Part shown: positions 61,111 to 64,000 of the stretch, one piece after another
How the letters are laid out: each line of letters starts with the position of its first letter
Numbering within the stretch: the stretch's first letter is position 1
NCBI GenBank assembly: GCA_050948905.1
Contig: JBMNES010000001.1
Coordinates: forward strand, 1,240,001 to 1,304,000
Source of the DNA: DTKD01 sp050948905
GTDB lineage: Bacteria > Armatimonadota > UBA5829
Direction: 5' to 3'
Length of the DNA: 64,000 nucleotides
Made by a program: the position numbers and the translations under genes
The notes under the pieces: generated by a model
Seen by the model: the letters and a program-made list of their open reading frames with translations, nothing else
The model's database searches: none
What the model was told of the DNA's origin: nothing

Positions 61111-62197
61111 CGCCATCGTGAATAAATATGAGCCGGATTACGTGTCACCACCGGGTGAGACTCTGCTTGAAACCATTGAGTCGCTCGGGATGACTCAGAT
61201 TCAGCTTGCTGAGCGAACGGGCAGGCCTCCTAAGACGATTAGCGAGATCGTTAAGGGGAAGGCGGCTATAACACCGGACACGGCGCTCCAGTTAGAGAAG
61301 GTGCTTGGCGTTCCGGCTACATTCTGGACCAATCGCGAAATGCGCTATCGTGAGTCGCTCGCCCGCCAGAAAGAGCAGGAACGACTGAGCTATCAGATCG
61401 ACTGGCTGAAGTCTTTCCCTGTTGCAGAGATGTGCAAGAAAAAATGGATTCCCTGTTTTAAGGATAAAATGCAGCAGTTGCACGCAGTTTTACGCTTCTT
61501 TGGCGTAGCATCTCCCGAAGCCTGGGACGACGTGCAGAACAGTTTGCAAGCAGATTTTCGGCAGTCAAAAGCATTTGAAACCAAGCGTGGAGCAATAGCA
61601 GCCTGGCTAAGAAAAGGTGAGATTGATGCCAAAACAATTGATTGTAAGCCTTACAATCGTTCGGCATTTTTTTCGGCATTGCGGCAAGCCAGAAATCTTA
61701 CTACCGAATCGCCGAGTGTGTTTCAGCCCAAGCTTATTGAATTGTGTGCTTCTGTAGGAGTTGCTGTAGTGTTTGTGCCAGAGCTGCGAGGAACAAGAGT
61801 GTCTGGGGCAACACGGTGGCTGGATTCAAACAAAGCGCTTATTCAGCTTAGCCTCAGATATAAGACTAACGACCATCTGTGGTTTACTTTTTTTCACGAG
61901 GCCGGGCACATCTATATACACGGAAAACGCGATGCCTTCATTGAATCATATCAGGCAAGCGAGTGTGCCAAGGAATCCGAGGCGAATGAATTTTCTGCTG
62001 ATTTTCTGATTCCACGGGCCGAGTATGAAAGGTTCACTGCTTTAGGATCATTTGACAAAAGCAGCGTTATTTCGTTTGCGAAAGAAATCGGTATTGCTGC
62101 AGGTATAGTTGTAGGCAGATTGCAGTATGATAAACTGCTTCGACAGGACCACTTAAACGATCTCAAGCAGTATTACCAGTGGAACGAAGAACATTAG
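61103..62197 (+). CDS. higA: HigA antitoxin fused to ImmA/IrrE-type metallopeptidase
   Basis: TGGAGG precedes the ATG. In this 364-residue protein, residues about 18-75 form an Xre-type HTH (GMTQIQLAERTGRPPKTISEIVKGK). A helical linker follows, and then a zinc-peptidase domain with HEAGH (in FTFFHEAGHIYIH) and the later ESEANEFSADFLIP. The DNA-binding half can repress the promoter palindrome, and the peptidase half resembles ImmA/IrrE proteases that cut repressors. The coding sequence is AT-richer than its neighbours, consistent with transfer. Confidence 0.9.
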   Translation: MVSAIVNKYEPDYVSPPGETLLETIESLGMTQIQLAERTGRPPKTISEIVKGKAAITPDTALQLEKVLGVPATFWTNREMRYRESLARQKEQERLSYQIDWLKSFPVAEMCKKKWIPCFKDKMQQLHAVLRFFGVASPEAWDDVQNSLQADFRQSKAFETKRGAIAAWLRKGEIDAKTIDCKPYNRSAFFSALRQARNLTTESPSVFQPKLIELCASVGVAVVFVPELRGTRVSGATRWLDSNKALIQLSLRYKTNDHLWFTFFHEAGHIYIHGKRDAFIESYQASECAKESEANEFSADFLIPRAEYERFTALGSFDKSSVISFAKEIGIAAGIVVGRLQYDKLLRQDHLNDLKQYYQWNEEH

Positions 62198-62261
62198 CTG
62201 CCGCGCTCTGCCTTATGTTTTGTTAACTCGTCGCGGAATTCACGGGAAAAATAGGCGTAGC

Positions 62262-62394
62262 CGATGAGATCCTGCGACTTCGCGCAGGATGACTGTAATG
62301 GGGGCGCAGGATGACAAAAAATGAGGCGCAGGACGACAAAAAGTGGGGCGTAGGATTACTAAAAATTGAGGCGGCGATTCGGAGATCGCCGCCT
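62262..62394 (+). repeat. GTCATCC hairpin and CTCCGA hairpin
   Basis: GATCCTGCG-acttcg-CGCAGGAT (62265-62288) and AGGCGGCGAT-TCGGAG-ATCGCCGCCT (62369-62394, reverse orientation) are separated by stretches of GGGGCGCAGGATGAC-like sequence. I see no gene in 62198-62456. Confidence 0.75.
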
Positions 62395-62456
62395 ATCTTA
62401 CCAATACATCGCGCCTATCGTACTAACACATTGCGCCTATCGTATTTTCCCTACCC

Positions 62457-63782
62457 CTACAGCGTCGGCTTATCCGCGTATGTCAGTTCAATGACCGTCG
62501 CTATCGGGTCGGGGTGAGAGGGTGGGGATATTACCAGCGAGGCTCGCATCTCTGTGCCTGGTAGTTCGGTGTATTCCACAGGCTCGTTTATCCCCAGATA
62601 TCGCGCCGACTGCAGCGACGAGCGCAAATCCGGCAGCCTGATCTCGTCGTCGGGCCAGTTGAAGACAAACAAATACAGCTTGTTGCCCTTCATAGTAGCG
62701 CGGCCGTCGAACATCATACTGCCAAACGGCGCCCTGGTGGTGCCATAGATGGCTTCGCCATTGACTTTCATCCATGCGCCTATTTCCTTCAGGCGCTTCA
62801 CGCTCGGTTCTGGAATCTCGCCAAGTGAGTTCGGGCCGACGTTCAACAGATAGTTGCCACCCTTGGAGGCTATGTCGATAAGATTTCTCACCAGGGTCTG
62901 GGTCGATTTCCAGTTGTTATCCTCGGATTTAAATCCCCACGTGTCGTTCATAGTCATACAGGTTTCCCAGTCCATATCCGAATCTGCGCCGGGGATCTCC
63001 TGTTCCGGGGTGCCGAAGTCGCCATCATAAAAACCGAGGCGATTGTTCATAATAATCCCCGGTTGCAGTTTAAGCAGCGGCAACAGCATATCGGCGCGCT
63101 GCTGGTTCATATTCTTGGGGGTATCCCACCACATCACCGATACAGGGCCATAGTTGGTCAGCAACTCTTTTACCTGCGGCACTGCGATCTCACGGAGATA
63201 TTTGTCCATATCCCCCTTCTGAGCCTCGTCCCAGGGCTCGCCCCAGGTCGCGCCGCCGGGGTGGTTCCAGTCCTGAGCCTGTGAATAGTAGAACCCGAGT
63301 TTCATGCCCTCTTTTGCGCAGGCGTCGGCGAGTTCCTTGATGACATCCCGCTTAAATGGAGTCGCGTCGCAGATATTGAACTTGCTTGCTTTAGAACAAA
63401 ACATCGCGAAACCGTCGTGGTGCTTGGTGGTGACGACGATATATTTCATCCCAGCCAGCTTGGCCAGTTTTACCCACGCCTCCGCGTCGAACTTCGTCGG
63501 ATTAAACTGCGCCGGCAGCTTCTGATACTCCGCCATCGGGATCTTTCCGTGCAGCATAATCCATTCGCCGACGCTGGGAATATCTTTACCCTCCCATTTG
63601 CCTGCCGGGATTGAATATACACCCCAGTGGATGAACAATCCGAACTTCGCGTCTCTCCACCAGCCCATTCGCGCGTTGCGCTGCTCCCGCGTCTCAACAA
63701 ACGGCGCAACCGCGCTTTGTCCGGCGCTGTTTCCCAATAGCAATAGCGCCATCGCCGTAAGACCTATACCTGATGCTTTCAT
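62457..63782 (-). CDS. Secreted alpha-L-fucosidase (GH29)
   Basis: GGGAGG precedes the ATG. The 441-residue protein has a signal peptide (MKASGIGLTAMALLLLGNSAGQSA) and a GH29 TIM barrel: FGLFIHWGVYSIPAGKWEG, KYIVVTTKHHDGFAMF, GLKFGYY-like MKLGFYYSQAQDWNHPGG, VSVMWWDTPKN with the nucleophile Asp, and the SKGGNYLLNVGPNSLGEIPE C-terminal motif. It hydrolyses alpha-linked L-fucose from glycans outside the cytoplasm. Confidence 0.93.
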   Translation of the reverse strand: MKASGIGLTAMALLLLGNSAGQSAVAPFVETREQRNARMGWWRDAKFGLFIHWGVYSIPAGKWEGKDIPSVGEWIMLHGKIPMAEYQKLPAQFNPTKFDAEAWVKLAKLAGMKYIVVTTKHHDGFAMFCSKASKFNICDATPFKRDVIKELADACAKEGMKLGFYYSQAQDWNHPGGATWGEPWDEAQKGDMDKYLREIAVPQVKELLTNYGPVSVMWWDTPKNMNQQRADMLLPLLKLQPGIIMNNRLGFYDGDFGTPEQEIPGADSDMDWETCMTMNDTWGFKSEDNNWKSTQTLVRNLIDIASKGGNYLLNVGPNSLGEIPEPSVKRLKEIGAWMKVNGEAIYGTTRAPFGSMMFDGRATMKGNKLYLFVFNWPDDEIRLPDLRSSLQSARYLGINEPVEYTELPGTEMRASLVISPPSHPDPIATVIELTYADKPTL

Positions 63783-63895
63783 TATTTCAGCCTCCCGCTC
63801 GGCAAACAGCCGGCAATATTACCCCTTCCATGAATCTGGTTTTCTCATGATACGCGATAATTCCTCTTACTAATATAATAGCGTTTCAGTCGCCA

Positions 63896-63924
63896 TTGAC
63901 AACCGGGCGGACTGCGCTCACAAT
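63896..63924 (+). promoter_or_regulatory. Promoter-like pair before the edge gene
   Basis: TTGACA (63896-63901) with CACAAT (63919-63924) 17 bases downstream, 33 bp before the edge gene's start. Confidence 0.45.
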
Positions 63925-63956
63925 ATGTGTTATGATTCGTTGTGGAGGATAATAAC

Positions 63957-64000
63957 TTGGCAGAGATAGATATCGTTCCCTGGCAACCCCTTATCAGGCC
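63957..64000 (+). CDS. 5' end of an unidentified gene (cut by window edge)
   Basis: GGAGG (63944-63948) precedes TTG at 63957. The first codons read MAEIDIVPWQPLIR. The frame is open to the window end and no function can be given from 14 residues. Confidence 0.4.
   Translation, partial: MAEIDIVPWQPLIR

Overview
This 64 kb window looks like chromosome from a moderately high-GC diderm bacterium. Its exported proteins include two small beta-barrel-like proteins. Several carbohydrate-related enzymes carry Tat signals, and sugar-related families (GH127, GH172/DUF2961, GH29, creatininase, PfkB) are common. There is a c-di-AMP riboswitch, and the chaperone operon is of the HspR type. This mix, with a C-terminal OB-like module on a giant secreted protein, resembles uncultivated Armatimonadota or similar phyla. 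That placement is inference; there is no rRNA gene to settle it. Intergenic space is full of short dispersed repeats: hairpins with a constant CTCCGA loop, GGTTGNC heptamer arrays, and GTCATTTCGA-type and GGCCGG-type elements.

Region by region. 1-8.2 kb: accD-accA (fatty acid synthesis), a sodium:solute symporter with an unusual insert, a small Cys-rich secreted protein, a SanA/YdcF-like membrane protein, and a formimidoyltransferase coupled to a large polytopic membrane protein. 8.5-11.6 kb: an orphan PAS protein, then pyrK-pyrD-pyrF (UMP synthesis). 11.7-20.7 kb: exported proteins, a galactokinase-like GHMP kinase, a formylglycine-enzyme-like protein, two Tat-exported sugar enzymes, ApbE, a HIT protein, a family 4 uracil-DNA glycosylase and a Spy-like protein. 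20.8-25.7 kb: a c-di-AMP riboswitch ahead of a ferredoxin, converging on a 1431-residue acyl-CoA dehydratase activase fusion. 26-30 kb: an M55 peptidase, a beta-barrel protein, a ferritin-like secreted protein and a creatininase-family enzyme.

30.7-40.6 kb is a phage-derived island. It has both terminase subunits, a DUF935 portal, a Mu-type protease/scaffold, a decoration protein, a Mu gpT-type capsid, two connector proteins, holin, amidase and a membrane NlpC-like protein with Ser in place of the catalytic Cys. I find no tail, integrase, transposase, repressor or replication genes. Host-type repeats sit between the terminase, portal and protease genes, and inverted copies flank the terminase pair. 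This suggests a long-resident, possibly domesticated tail-less capsid/packaging/lysis module, and it is the most unusual system in the window.

41-49 kb: a c-di-GMP (GEMM-I) riboswitch ahead of a 64-residue protein, an isoprenylcysteine-methyltransferase-like protein, a STAS protein, a 1269-residue FG-GAP/Ig-repeat secreted protein, a GT39-type glycosyltransferase and a PAP2 phosphatase. 49-53.2 kb: dnaK-hsp20-dnaJ-hspR-csp, with a HAIR operator over the -35 of a strong promoter. 53.2-64 kb: comF, a PfkB kinase, a WecG/TagA glycosyltransferase, GH127, GH172, a sigma-region-4-like protein, a DUF5658-like protein, a HigB toxin with a HigA-metallopeptidase fusion under a perfect palindrome, a secreted GH29 fucosidase, and the first codons of one more gene.
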